The notes under the pieces are model-generated. The model was not told where the DNA came from. It saw only the letters and a list, made by a program, of their open reading frames with translations, and did no database searches. From NCBI GenBank assembly GCA_028291515.1, contig JAQGHU010000077.1:91687-155686 (forward strand): 64,000 bases of DNA, written 5' to 3'. This document shows, one piece after another, positions 27,288 through 36,539 of this stretch (positions are counted from its first letter, which is position 1; each line of letters opens with the position of its first letter). The DNA is from Schlesneria sp. (GTDB taxonomy: Bacteria > Planctomycetota > Planctomycetia > Planctomycetales > Planctomycetaceae). The position numbers and the translations under genes are program-made.

Positions 27288-28049
27288 TCATGCGATTGAC
27301 TTCTGATAGCCCTTCACCGCAGACGCGATCTGTTTCACGAGTTCGTGAGCACGTGAGGCCGGGGCGCCTGTGTATTTGGCGAGGTGAATCATTGTCACCA
27401 GTTCGCGGACCCAGGCGACGGTGGCCATCAGGTCGTCGAGCATGGAGCGGCGAAGCTGTTTCAGGCGGGTGATGTTCTCTGCTCGAATCTTTTCATGCTC
27501 GGCTGACCTGGAGTGAGTCGCTTGCTCTTCAAGGACGGCTGCCGCCGGCTGTTCTCCTGCGGCGGATGTGGTTGAGGGTGACGGTGTCTCGATGGGTTGC
27601 ATGACGGCGGAGGCTTGGAGCGCGATTGCTGGCGGTTCGATCAAGGTCTGGGCGAGAAGTTTGTCCAGTTCCCGAATGTGATTGGCTTGCTGTCGCCAGG
27701 CGGATTTGAGTTCGGCGATGTGGAGTCGCTCTTCGGCCAGGACATTTTCGGCCCAGCCATTCAGGCTTTGAAGAGCCGCATCAAGTTCACGTTCGACCTG
27801 CGTAATGGCCAGTGCCATAGCGTCGTTCATACGGGTTGAACCAACCGCAGGAAGAGGGCTGGTCACTGAGGCAAACGAATCGGATCGACTGGCCAAGAGG
27901 ATCGGAAGATAGATGGGCCAGAAGAAAGGGGCACTCAAGATCTGAAAAAGATCGGTTGCTTTGCTGCGTGAGTCGCTGCGCAGCCAGAGTGCGGCGGCGA
28001 CTCCGATGCCGATCAGCAAGTAAAAGCAGAATGTCATCTCGGGGTTCAT
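27288..28049 (-). CDS. Membrane-anchored coiled-coil protein, unknown function
   Basis: 253 residues from the ATG at 28049. There are two hydrophobic helices near the N-terminus (about 4-24 and 40-55), then a predicted coiled coil (about 78-140; ITQVERELDAALQSLNGWAENVLAEE begins it), a Pro/Thr/Ala-rich linker (about 150-185) and a helical C-terminal domain with LKQLRRSMLDDLMATVAWVRELV. No recognised domain. It is third in a minus-strand run of three membrane genes, 39 bp after the second. Confidence 0.65.
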   Translation of the reverse strand: MNPEMTFCFYLLIGIGVAAALWLRSDSRSKATDLFQILSAPFFWPIYLPILLASRSDSFASVTSPLPAVGSTRMNDAMALAITQVERELDAALQSLNGWAENVLAEERLHIAELKSAWRQQANHIRELDKLLAQTLIEPPAIALQASAVMQPIETPSPSTTSAAGEQPAAAVLEEQATHSRSAEHEKIRAENITRLKQLRRSMLDDLMATVAWVRELVTMIHLAKYTGAPASRAHELVKQIASAVKGYQKSIA

Positions 28050-28088
28050 GATGATGGCCCGTCGCAACGTACGATTCGGAGCGGTGAC

Positions 28089-28952
28089 TTACCCCTGCAG
28101 TCGCTGCCAGAGTGTGAAGATCAGGACGGGCGAGACCGCCGAATAGACGCCGCACCACGAGATGACCAGCCGTTGCAGGAAACACTGGCGGTGAAGTTTC
28201 TGTTCAGGCTTCATGGTGTCTGTGAGCATCGAGAGACCTCGATAAAGGGAATAGGTTCCCGATAGGCCGGCGATGAATGGGAGGAGCAATCCAAGCAGCA
28301 GCACCGCATCTCGCGAGAGAACCGGCAATGAGAAGATCGCAATGGCCAGGCCGAGCGCGGCATAGATCGGGATGATTCCGATCAACGTGATCGCGGCGAC
28401 CGCCTTCGATTTGACAGCATGCGTGACCACATCGAGCATCGTCATGCGAACTCCGGCCAGTAGGCCGTAGAAGTACAGACTTGGCAGGCAGATTCCTGTC
28501 GCGGCGATTAGGCCGATGGCATAGGCAGCGATCAGGCGAAAGGCGTCGCCATTCAGCCATGGCGTCCAGAACGTCGCGGTGTCGTGGCGTTCAAACTGAA
28601 TCAGCCATGGGTGTGATGTTGCCAGTGACTGCTCGATGGGTGTCAGGTGTGGCCAGACTCCCGCCGCGCTAAGCACCAGCGTCATGGCGACGCCGAAAAT
28701 TGTGAACGCGACCAGCGATGTCGCCAGCAGTCGCGGAAGCATCTGGACTTGTTGCCCTGTTTCGCGAATCATTCGATCGAGTCGCACTGGGTCTTTCAGG
28801 ATCAATTCCGTCAGTGGAAATGGTCCGAGGTCCTCCGTCGTTGCAGCCGTTTCATCCTCGACGCTGAATGCGTCATCGGTGACATCGAGTCCCTCGACAT
28901 CTTCGGGTTCGTCAAACTTCCGTCGCAACGATTCCAGCACGCGATAGTCCAT
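28089..28952 (-). CDS. Multi-pass membrane protein, unknown function
   Basis: 287 residues. The ATG at 28952 has AGGG six bases upstream; the ATG at 28967 would overlap the upstream stop by ATGA and is equally possible on coupling grounds. After an acidic cytoplasmic N-terminus of about 80 residues there are about five transmembrane helices (for example LLATSLVAFTIFGVAMTLVL, IGLIAATGICLPSLYFYGLL, LIGIIPIYAALGLAIAIFSL). The segment GICLPSLYFYGLLAG is matched by GIPLPALYILNSQSG in the upstream neighbour, so the two may be distant paralogues. No catalytic motif. Confidence 0.7.
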   Translation of the reverse strand: MDYRVLESLRRKFDEPEDVEGLDVTDDAFSVEDETAATTEDLGPFPLTELILKDPVRLDRMIRETGQQVQMLPRLLATSLVAFTIFGVAMTLVLSAAGVWPHLTPIEQSLATSHPWLIQFERHDTATFWTPWLNGDAFRLIAAYAIGLIAATGICLPSLYFYGLLAGVRMTMLDVVTHAVKSKAVAAITLIGIIPIYAALGLAIAIFSLPVLSRDAVLLLGLLLPFIAGLSGTYSLYRGLSMLTDTMKPEQKLHRQCFLQRLVISWCGVYSAVSPVLIFTLWQRLQG

Positions 28953-28963
28953 CTGATGCCCTA

Positions 28964-29557
28964 TCATGCAAATTGAAACAGGCCGAAAAAGTAGAACAGT
29001 TCGGATCCGATCGTGCCGACGATCAGCAGCCACCATAGTGGTGTGACATCGCGTTGTGGTTCCAGGCGACGCATGACTCGATGGAAGACATCAGTCATTG
29101 CGATACCCACGCCCGCGAAGACGGTCAGATTCACCAGTAGGATGAAGCCAGGTGATGGTATGGCAACGGTGAAGAACCAGTTGATCGGAATCGAGGCCAG
29201 CATGGCCAGGCCACCCCAACTGGTCGTGACCAATGCGGCCAACAGTGTGCTGCTGGCCCGGAGTTTTGAGCCTGACTGGCTGTTCAGAATATAGAGTGCG
29301 GGCAGAGGAATTCCCCAGGCTAAGCCCGCTCCAAGCGTGCATGCCAGTCCCTTCTTGATGACATCGTGGACATCACCACTCAGCCCCATCGTCATGCCGT
29401 ACGCCATGGTGCCGAGGATCGCGGTCGCCATCAGCGCTCCCCAGACCCACGAGGGGTACTGCACCTGTTTCGCATCCCAACGAGCCGCAAATTCTTCGGG
29501 CTCTCGCAATGCCAGAGCCACGTGGGCCACTCCTGATTGCAACTGTTCACGAATCAT
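28964..29557 (-). CDS. Multi-pass membrane protein, unknown function
   Basis: 197 residues from the ATG at 29557, which has AGGGGA six bases upstream. About five transmembrane helices follow a 40-residue N-terminus containing LREPEEFAARWD. It is the first gene of the three-gene membrane operon and shares a GxPLPALY motif with the next gene. The C-terminus FFGLFQFA is very hydrophobic. No similarity to a transporter family is certain. Confidence 0.7.
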   Translation of the reverse strand: MIREQLQSGVAHVALALREPEEFAARWDAKQVQYPSWVWGALMATAILGTMAYGMTMGLSGDVHDVIKKGLACTLGAGLAWGIPLPALYILNSQSGSKLRASSTLLAALVTTSWGGLAMLASIPINWFFTVAIPSPGFILLVNLTVFAGVGIAMTDVFHRVMRRLEPQRDVTPLWWLLIVGTIGSELFYFFGLFQFA

Positions 29558-30098
29558 GAAAGATCCCCTGGTCAGGTCTGAGATGAAGCAATCGATGTGG
29601 TTGACGAGAGAACGACCGCTGGCTGGAACAAGAATTAACTGAGGGGTCACTGATTTTCAGCGGCTCGGGCTAGTCGCGGATCGGCTTGACCACTGGGCAT
29701 TGCAGCGAGACCCGCGATTCGGCACGATCAATTTCAGGCTTCCATTGCGGGCGAATTCGGCCATCGATACAACAAGCCGGCCCTTCAGTAACCCAACCGA
29801 CTAACTAGGAGGCGAGGATATTCAACTCACGTATAAGTCGGTCGAATTGCCAGGAGGGCAGGATCAACAAGAAAGAAATGGAGTTCGTCAATGACGGCAG
29901 CTCGGCGGCGACGCTCACTGATGAGATCGATAAAGAAGAAACGTTGATGGTAGATTCAATTGATTGAACCGCGCCAACCATCGATCGGGCCGATACAAAT
30001 AGTGGCGGTCTGCTTGAGGGAGGTCGTCCCGATGAGAGCTGCTGGCGATTGCCGACCGGGTTGGCGGCAGGTCGTGAAAGCGACGGAAAGATCGATCG
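29558..30098. other. Intergenic region before the hybrid kinase
   Basis: 541 bp between divergent genes. It must hold promoters for both directions, but no strong consensus stands out. One 29-codon open frame at 29878-29967 on the plus strand (MEFVNDGSSAATLTDEID...) has AGGA elements upstream at poor spacing; I do not call it a gene. Otherwise I see nothing. Confidence 0.35.
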
Positions 30099-33000
30099 AT
30101 GGGCCCGTTTCTTCTGCTCAATGCTTCGTTGGTCGGCTTCTTCGGTTTTGCTGCGGTCTACCATTTGATTCTCTGGGCATCGTCGCGGCGCGAGACTCTG
30201 CTGGCCGTGTTCAGTGTGGATTGCGCGTTGCGAGCTGTCTCTTGTGGCGTGGCGATGGGACTTGCTACGTCCACAACAGTTGCCGAGGCCCAGGGTAATC
30301 TTTACGGGCGAATTGCCTTCGGTCTGCTGATTCTGCTGACGTGGCTCTGGAGCGTTTCGCTGATTGCCGAGGTTCAGGCTCGCTGGTTCATGTGGCCGGT
30401 CACAGTTGGGATCTTGCTCGTTTTCTTGCTGCACATGTTTGTCGTGCCTCTGAATGCCACCGTTGTTTCCGTCAGTGAATTCCGATTGTTCTGGGGCGAG
30501 ACGATCTCCAATCCGAAACTCGGGTTACCGGGATGGTGGATCGGTCCCCTCTCACTGCTGGCGATTTCGCTCGAAATCTTCGCCATGTATTGCGGCAGCC
30601 GCCTCTGGAAGCGGGACCGCACGGCAGCGGGACTGATTTTTCTGGCCGCCGGTGCGCTCATGATGCTGCATGTCACAGATGTCTTGAGAGTGCGAGGTCT
30701 TCTTGAGCTTCCGTTCATCGGAGTTATTGGTCAGGTGATTTGGGCTGGAATGATCGGATTGGTGATCGGCCGCAGGAACAGCCGCATGCGTCAAGCCGTT
30801 GTCGCAAGTGAGCAGCGGTTCCGCGGGATCTTCGATCAGACCCTGCAGTTCATCGGGTTGATTGGCACAGACGGGCGGGTCATCGAAGCGAATCGCACGG
30901 CACTCGAATTTGTGGGAATTCAGGCCGACGATGTGATCGGCAAACTCTTCTGGGAAACACCATGGTGGTCGCATTCGCCAGAGCTACAGAATCGACTGCG
31001 TCAGGCGATTCGGGATGCCGCAGAGGGTCACATGGTGCGATTCGAAGCCGAGCACCCCCGGGCCGATGGGGGCGTGGCTTATATTGACTTCTCGCTAAAG
31101 CCACTCCGGAACGAACGTGGCGAAGTCAGTCTGCTGATCCCTGAGGGGCGAGACATCACCGAACGCAGGCTGTCGGAAGACGCCCTTCAGCGCCGCGTCA
31201 CAGAATTGACGATCCTCAGCCAAATTGGGGTGATTTGTTCTGAAGCGAGCAACGCCGATGTAGTGCTGGAACGAGTCACCCCGGTCATTGCGGGGATCGG
31301 GTTTTCACACAACTGCGGATTTTCAATGCTGGATCCGCTGCGTAACATCCTTGTCACACACCCCTCCTTCATCATGTCCGATCCAACAGTTGGAAGGCCC
31401 GACAAGCCGCTGGGGGCAGCCATCACTGGCGAGATTGCAATCACCGGAACACCTCGTCGAGTGCGTGACGTTAGCAAGGAACCTGGCTATGTGTCTGCCG
31501 ATCCGCGTACGCGATCGAAGCTGTGCTTGCCCATGCGCATTGGAACGAACGTGGTGGGTGTATTGAATGTCGAGAGTGAGGATCTGGACGCCTTCACGGC
31601 CGCGGACGAACAGCTCTTGAGCACCGTTGTGGATATCGTCGGCAATGCGGTGGAGCGGTTGCGGGCTCAGGACAAGATCCGCGAGAATCAGCAATTCCTA
31701 AGTTCGGTCTCTCAGGCGTTTCCGAACTGGATCTACATTTTTGACTTTGATGCAATGGGCATTGCCTACTCGAATCGCTCGATCTTGGGAGACCTGGGTT
31801 ACCCTTCGAGAGCACCATCCGATCAAGGGTCGCTGGAGACGTTCGCGGCACACATGCCGCCGGAAGAGATGCCCCATCTCGCGCGACTGCTTGAGGAGTG
31901 GCAGGCTCTTCCTGATGGTGAACTCCGCGACGACAAATACTACCTCTCCCATGCGGATGGCACGATTCATTCGTTTGAAGGTCGCGAAATCGTCTTTGCG
32001 CGTCGTGCCGATGGATCGGTGCGTCAGGTGCTCGGTGCCCTTTCCGACATTACGATGCGGGATCAGGCGGAGCAATTGCTAAGGCAAAGTGAGCAGCGAT
32101 TTGCCCAGTTCATGTTGCATCTGCCGGGACTTGCCTGGATCAAAGACGCGCACGGGCGGTACGTTTATGCCAACGATGCCGCTGAGAAAGTCTTTCGGAT
32201 GCCGAGGGAACAACTCTACGGCAAGACCGACGATGAAGTCTTTCCGCAAGAGACGGCGGCACAATTCAAGGAAGGTGACCGCCAGGCCTTAGTCAGCGAA
32301 ACAGGAGTCCAGACAATCGAGAGTCTGGAACACGATGACGGAGTTGTTCATCACGCGATCGTCAGCAAGTTTGCGCTGCCCTATTCAAACGGCAAGCCAA
32401 CGCCAGTCGGTGGAATTGCGATCGATATCACTGAACGGAGACGTGCAGAGGAAACGTTGCGGGAGAGCGAAGAACGATTCCGAGCGCTCGTGGAGCATGG
32501 TTTTGAGGGAATCAATATCGTCGACCGCCAGGGCATCCTGGTGTATGCCGGTCCTGGAAACAAATCGGTGCTGGGGTACTCAGCGGAAGAAGTGAATGGT
32601 CGCAGCACTTTCGAGACGATCCATCCCGACGATTTGCCGAAGGCACACGCTGCCTGGCATCAGATTTTGCAAAATCCAGAGCAAATCTTCCAGCCGGCTC
32701 TCCGGTTGCGGCATCAGGATGGATCGTGGCATTGGATGGAGGTGAGTGCGTGCAATCTGCTGCATCATCCTGCCGTCAGCGGGATCGTGGTGAACTGGCG
32801 TGACATCACGCAACGCAAATTCGCTGAAGACAAACTGTACGAAAGCGAAGAACGCAAGGCGGCCATTTTCGAGAGTGCGCTCGATGCCCTGATCACCATT
32901 GATCAGGAAGGTAAAGTCATCGAATGGAACCCAGCAGCGGAAAGAATTTTTGGATATACGTCGCAGCAGGCCATCGGTCGAGAGATGGCCGAACTCGTTA

Positions 33001-34400
33001 TCCCCCCTAAATCGCGCGAGGCGCACAGGCAAGGTATGGAGGAGTTTCGCGGAACAGGAGAAGGAACTGTTCTTCGCAAGCTGGTCGAGTTGACCGCGCT
33101 TCATGCGGACGGGACAGAGTTCCCCGCGGAAATCTATATCACACCGATCCGAACCCAATCACCGTCATTTAGCGGCTTTATCCGTGATATTACCGATCGC
33201 AAGCTGGCGGAAGAAGAACGCCGGAAGTTAGAGGCTCAGATCCTGCATGGCCAGAAGCTGGAAAGTCTGGGAGTCCTGGCTGGCGGTGTCGCCCACGACT
33301 TCAACAACCTGCTGACTGTGGTGCTGGGGAATGCCAGTTTGGCGCTGATGCACACTTCTGAGGAATCTCCCGCGTGTTCAATGCTACGCGAGATCGAACA
33401 CGCAGCCGAACGTGCCGCCGATTTGACCAAGCAGATGCTCGCCTATTCCGGGAAAGGCAAGTTCGAGATTCAGGCTTTGCGACTGGACGCCTTAGTTCAA
33501 GAGATGGCCAAGCTGCTAAAGACTGTCGTTTCCAAAAAGGCCACGATTGTTCTTGACCTCAAGGCAGCCACGATCGAAGGAGATCCCACACAGATCCGCC
33601 AGGTTGTCATGAACTTGATCATCAATGCGTCAGATGCACTTGAGGGCCACATTGGTGCGATTCAGGTTCGCACAGGCAAGCTTCAAGCGAACGCGGACGA
33701 CCTCCTCTCACCCTATTTGCCTGAAGTCCTTCCCGCAGGCGCATATGCCTATCTGGAAGTCGAAGACGCGGGCCAGGGGATGACAGAAGAGACCCAGGCT
33801 AGAATCTTCGACCCGTTTTTCACCACGAAATTTACGGGGCGCGGCCTCGGACTGGCGGCAGTCCTGGGGATCGTCCGCGCGCATCGAGGCACGATCAAAG
33901 TGGACAGCGAGCCAGGCCGCGGAACACTCTTCAAATTGCTTTTCCCTTGTACTGATGAAGCTCCGGAGGCTCGATCTGATGTCAAAAATGGCACCGTTCC
34001 GCAGCCGGGAAACGGGACCGTTCTAGTCATCGACGATGAGCGGATTATCAATATGTTCGTCCAGCGTGCGCTCGCCAGCGCAGGCTATCAAGTTCTGGCG
34101 GCCGAGGACGGCCTGGAAGGACTGGAGATCCTGCGAGAGCACTTTCAGGAGATCGTCGCAATTCTCCTGGATCTGACGATGCCGCGCATGGATGGGTTGG
34201 AGGTCATGCGTGAACTAAGCCACTTGGCACCGGACATTCCAGTGCTGGTGATGAGTGGCTACAGCGAGCAGGAGGTCTCGATACGTTGCGAAGGGACTGG
34301 TGTGCGCGGATTTATCAAGAAGCCCTTCACGACGCATGCCCTCGTTACCGCCATTTCGGGAATTCTGACCCCTTCGAGTCCGACCCCGGATATGGACTAG
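30099..34400 (+). CDS. Large hybrid sensor histidine kinase (7TM-PAS-GAF-PAS4-HisKA-HATPase-REC)
   Basis: 1433 residues. The N-terminal ~220 residues are a membrane domain with about seven helices resembling the histidine-kinase 7TM sensor. Then come a PAS domain (about 230-350, ending in EGRDITERR), a GAF domain (about 365-520), and four more PAS/PAC units (about 525-650, 655-775, 780-905, 910-1030; each ends in a DIT-type PAC signature). HisKA has the phosphoacceptor in GGVAHDFNNLL (His1066). The HATPase domain shows NLIINASDAL, DAGQGM and GRGLGLAAV. The C-terminal receiver domain (about 1305-1425) has Asp1358 in LLDLTMPRMDG and the conserved lysine in IKKPF. It is a membrane-bound phosphorelay sensor; no partner regulator is adjacent. 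The signal is unknown. Confidence 0.95.
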   Translation: MGPFLLLNASLVGFFGFAAVYHLILWASSRRETLLAVFSVDCALRAVSCGVAMGLATSTTVAEAQGNLYGRIAFGLLILLTWLWSVSLIAEVQARWFMWPVTVGILLVFLLHMFVVPLNATVVSVSEFRLFWGETISNPKLGLPGWWIGPLSLLAISLEIFAMYCGSRLWKRDRTAAGLIFLAAGALMMLHVTDVLRVRGLLELPFIGVIGQVIWAGMIGLVIGRRNSRMRQAVVASEQRFRGIFDQTLQFIGLIGTDGRVIEANRTALEFVGIQADDVIGKLFWETPWWSHSPELQNRLRQAIRDAAEGHMVRFEAEHPRADGGVAYIDFSLKPLRNERGEVSLLIPEGRDITERRLSEDALQRRVTELTILSQIGVICSEASNADVVLERVTPVIAGIGFSHNCGFSMLDPLRNILVTHPSFIMSDPTVGRPDKPLGAAITGEIAITGTPRRVRDVSKEPGYVSADPRTRSKLCLPMRIGTNVVGVLNVESEDLDAFTAADEQLLSTVVDIVGNAVERLRAQDKIRENQQFLSSVSQAFPNWIYIFDFDAMGIAYSNRSILGDLGYPSRAPSDQGSLETFAAHMPPEEMPHLARLLEEWQALPDGELRDDKYYLSHADGTIHSFEGREIVFARRADGSVRQVLGALSDITMRDQAEQLLRQSEQRFAQFMLHLPGLAWIKDAHGRYVYANDAAEKVFRMPREQLYGKTDDEVFPQETAAQFKEGDRQALVSETGVQTIESLEHDDGVVHHAIVSKFALPYSNGKPTPVGGIAIDITERRRAEETLRESEERFRALVEHGFEGINIVDRQGILVYAGPGNKSVLGYSAEEVNGRSTFETIHPDDLPKAHAAWHQILQNPEQIFQPALRLRHQDGSWHWMEVSACNLLHHPAVSGIVVNWRDITQRKFAEDKLYESEERKAAIFESALDALITIDQEGKVIEWNPAAERIFGYTSQQAIGREMAELVIPPKSREAHRQGMEEFRGTGEGTVLRKLVELTALHADGTEFPAEIYITPIRTQSPSFSGFIRDITDRKLAEEERRKLEAQILHGQKLESLGVLAGGVAHDFNNLLTVVLGNASLALMHTSEESPACSMLREIEHAAERAADLTKQMLAYSGKGKFEIQALRLDALVQEMAKLLKTVVSKKATIVLDLKAATIEGDPTQIRQVVMNLIINASDALEGHIGAIQVRTGKLQANADDLLSPYLPEVLPAGAYAYLEVEDAGQGMTEETQARIFDPFFTTKFTGRGLGLAAVLGIVRAHRGTIKVDSEPGRGTLFKLLFPCTDEAPEARSDVKNGTVPQPGNGTVLVIDDERIINMFVQRALASAGYQVLAAEDGLEGLEILREHFQEIVAILLDLTMPRMDGLEVMRELSHLAPDIPVLVMSGYSEQEVSIRCEGTGVRGFIKKPFTTHALVTAISGILTPSSPTPDMD

Positions 34401-34424
34401 CCCACTTCTTGCGTCGTCAGAACA

Positions 34425-36470
34425 TCAGGCTTTGAAGTCCAGACCGGGATCGTCTTCAGGGGTTCCAAACAGTTTGAAATTGAAGCCAGTCCCTTCGATC
34501 GTGACCAGCCCCGGCATCGTTGCTTTGTCTTCGCGTTCGAGGACCAGGACGGCTCCATCGACGGTATAGGTACCGCCAAAGCTTTGTTTTTTGCCCGCTC
34601 GTTCAAAGCTCCACGTGAACTTGTTGTCGGATGTCAGATCGAGTGTAAACGTCGTGCCATCGGATCGCTTGGCGGTCCGGCGACCAATGATCTTCGCGGG
34701 ATCAATGTCTGGCGGCGGTGGCTGGTCGTCACCGGCCAGTTGAGGGTCTGCGGCTGGAGGAGGCATTGGTGTTGGTTGCTGAGACGCTCCCGGCTGCGTG
34801 GGGACTTCGCCCCCCAGTCCTTTGATCAATTGAACGGTCAATTGATCGGACGGCTGCAGGCGTGCGACCTCTTGAAGCTGCTTGATGGCCGCTTCTTTGT
34901 GGGTTCCCGTGATGTAGTGATAAGCCAGCACAAAATGTGCGTCTGCGGCACTAGGCTTTTGTCGGGCATATTGTTCGAGGGCACGTAGCTGCGTCGTGTA
35001 CGTTTCGACACTCGGATACAAGCTGCTCATGGTCGTCCAATCCCAACCGGGGCCGGCTGACAGGACCGCATACAGCGACGCAGCGGCCTTCTGATAGTCA
35101 GCAACGGCGAAGTAGATGAGCGCGCGAAATTCGTGCAGTGCGGCATCAGTGGGTTGATCCTTGATTGCCAGATCAACCTCTGTGCCCGCTTTGACGTAAT
35201 CGCCCGCCATGAAAGCATCACGAGCAGCGTCGGTATGTGTCAGGCTGGCCTGGACCTGAGGGGGAGGTTGAGGTTGCGGCTGAGTCTGGTCTGTCAATGT
35301 TGATGGATCTTGCGCCACGACGACTTGTTCTGGCTGCGCGACAACCTGGATCGGCTGAGAATAGTTGTAGTAGCCAGCGTTACTCACATAGTAAGGGTTG
35401 CTATAGCTGGCATATCCCGAATCGTAATAGACCGAACCAAGTGCCCAGGCACTCAATCCCCACACGGCCGCGTTTCCGTACCAGGGGCGGTACCACGATC
35501 GATTCGCGTAGCCATTCCAGTATCCATTTCGGTATCCGGCCCGATATCCCCATGCCGCGCCGCCACCCCAATTGCCACCGCCCCAATAGCCGTGGTGCCA
35601 GTTGTTATTCCAGTTGTGACCATTTCCCACAGCAAAATTGTGGCTGTTGTTGATGTTCACATTATTGAAATTGTTGTGACCGAAGTTGTTGTTCCCGATG
35701 TGGGTATTATTTCCAATGCGGTTTCCAAAGTTATTGCCGTTATTGTTGCCAATGTTGGGATGATTTCCGGACCCGGGGCGATTGTTAATGAATGGATTCC
35801 GTTCTCCGCTGCCGCCCTGCCCTGGACGCATGCCCGGCAAGTTGCCAATCGGATTCCTTTCCCCACTGCCACCCGCCCCCGGTCGCATGCCGGGCAGGTT
35901 AGCGATCGGATTGCGTTCGCCGCTTCCGCCCGCCCCTGGCCGAACTCCCGGTCGATTACCATCCCCAAAGCCGGGCCGATTCCCTTCGCCGATACCGGGA
36001 CGATTGCCGCCGCCCAGACCGGGCAAGGTTCCGGGGCGATTGCCGGTTCCAATCCCTGGCCGATTGCCACCACCTATTTCGGGTCGGTTGCCCCCACCAA
36101 TGTTGGGACGATTCCCTCCTGCAATTGGATTCCCGCCGCCAATATTCGGGCGATTGCCACCACCCATGTTCGGTCGGTTCCCGGCACCGCCTGCACCACC
36201 GACATTTGGTCGACTGCCCCCGCCAATACTCGGATGACTGCCACCACCCATGTTGGGGCGGCTGGCTCCCATACTTGGCCTGGCGCCCCCACCTCCACTT
36301 GGTCGGCTCATAGAGGGTCGAGCCCCACCACCACCGCCACCTCCTCGGCTAATCCCGCCCCCACCACCTCCGCGACCTCCGCCGCCTCCAAACCCTCGTC
36401 CAAGAACGTCTTCATGCGAGGTGACAACAAACACGCAGAGCAGCAGAGCGATCGTCAATTTGATTTTCAT
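34425..36470 (-). CDS. Secreted low-complexity Gly/Asn-rich protein with TPR and lipocalin-like C-terminus
   Basis: 681 residues with a signal peptide (MKIKLTIALLLCVFVVTSHE). Residues about 25-250 are Gly/Pro/Asn/Arg repeats, first GGGGRGGGG runs and NRPNIGGG units, then three tandem ~20-residue units PGMRPGAGGSGERNPI. Residues about 250-360 are Asn/Tyr/Trp-rich (NNWHHGYWGGGNWGGG). After a Pro/Gln linker there is a TPR-like helical domain (about 405-540; AAYDAFMAGDYVKAG-like start at ARDAFMAGDYVKAGTEVD) and a C-terminal beta domain (about 590-680; GTTFTLDLTSDNKFTWSF) of the kind used to test substrate-like folding. It appears to be an exported structural or scaffold protein of planctomycete type. 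Its stop is 24 bp from the hybrid kinase stop. Confidence 0.8.
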   Translation of the reverse strand: MKIKLTIALLLCVFVVTSHEDVLGRGFGGGGGRGGGGGGISRGGGGGGGARPSMSRPSGGGGARPSMGASRPNMGGGSHPSIGGGSRPNVGGAGGAGNRPNMGGGNRPNIGGGNPIAGGNRPNIGGGNRPEIGGGNRPGIGTGNRPGTLPGLGGGNRPGIGEGNRPGFGDGNRPGVRPGAGGSGERNPIANLPGMRPGAGGSGERNPIGNLPGMRPGQGGSGERNPFINNRPGSGNHPNIGNNNGNNFGNRIGNNTHIGNNNFGHNNFNNVNINNSHNFAVGNGHNWNNNWHHGYWGGGNWGGGAAWGYRAGYRNGYWNGYANRSWYRPWYGNAAVWGLSAWALGSVYYDSGYASYSNPYYVSNAGYYNYSQPIQVVAQPEQVVVAQDPSTLTDQTQPQPQPPPQVQASLTHTDAARDAFMAGDYVKAGTEVDLAIKDQPTDAALHEFRALIYFAVADYQKAAASLYAVLSAGPGWDWTTMSSLYPSVETYTTQLRALEQYARQKPSAADAHFVLAYHYITGTHKEAAIKQLQEVARLQPSDQLTVQLIKGLGGEVPTQPGASQQPTPMPPPAADPQLAGDDQPPPPDIDPAKIIGRRTAKRSDGTTFTLDLTSDNKFTWSFERAGKKQSFGGTYTVDGAVLVLEREDKATMPGLVTIEGTGFNFKLFGTPEDDPGLDFKA
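35790..36420 (-). repeat. Coding low-complexity repeat tract
   Basis: In-gene repeats encoding GGGNRPxIGGG units (about 35950-36420) and three ~60-bp units for PGMRPGAGGSGERNPI (about 35800-35960). The antisense of this tract is open in other frames for the same reason and is not evidence of extra genes. Confidence 0.7.
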
Positions 36471-36539
36471 GGCAGATGCTCGTTAACAGATTGAGCTAAT
36501 GGATGCGAAAGTCGATGCTGGAAAGCGGCGTGGTCGGGA

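Noticed and set aside
29805..30434. A 209-codon minus-strand frame across the start of the hybrid kinase gene
   Set aside because: Overlaps the 7TM domain of the kinase, low-complexity composition, no start signal or motif.
35790..36420. CRISPR-like direct repeats
   Set aside because: The repeats are in-frame coding units of unequal length with no unique spacers.
35310..36494. A 394-codon open frame antisense to the repeat-rich secreted gene, and several shorter plus-strand frames in the same tract
   Set aside because: Open only because the sense strand encodes Gly/Pro/Asn repeats; no start signal, no domain, biased composition.
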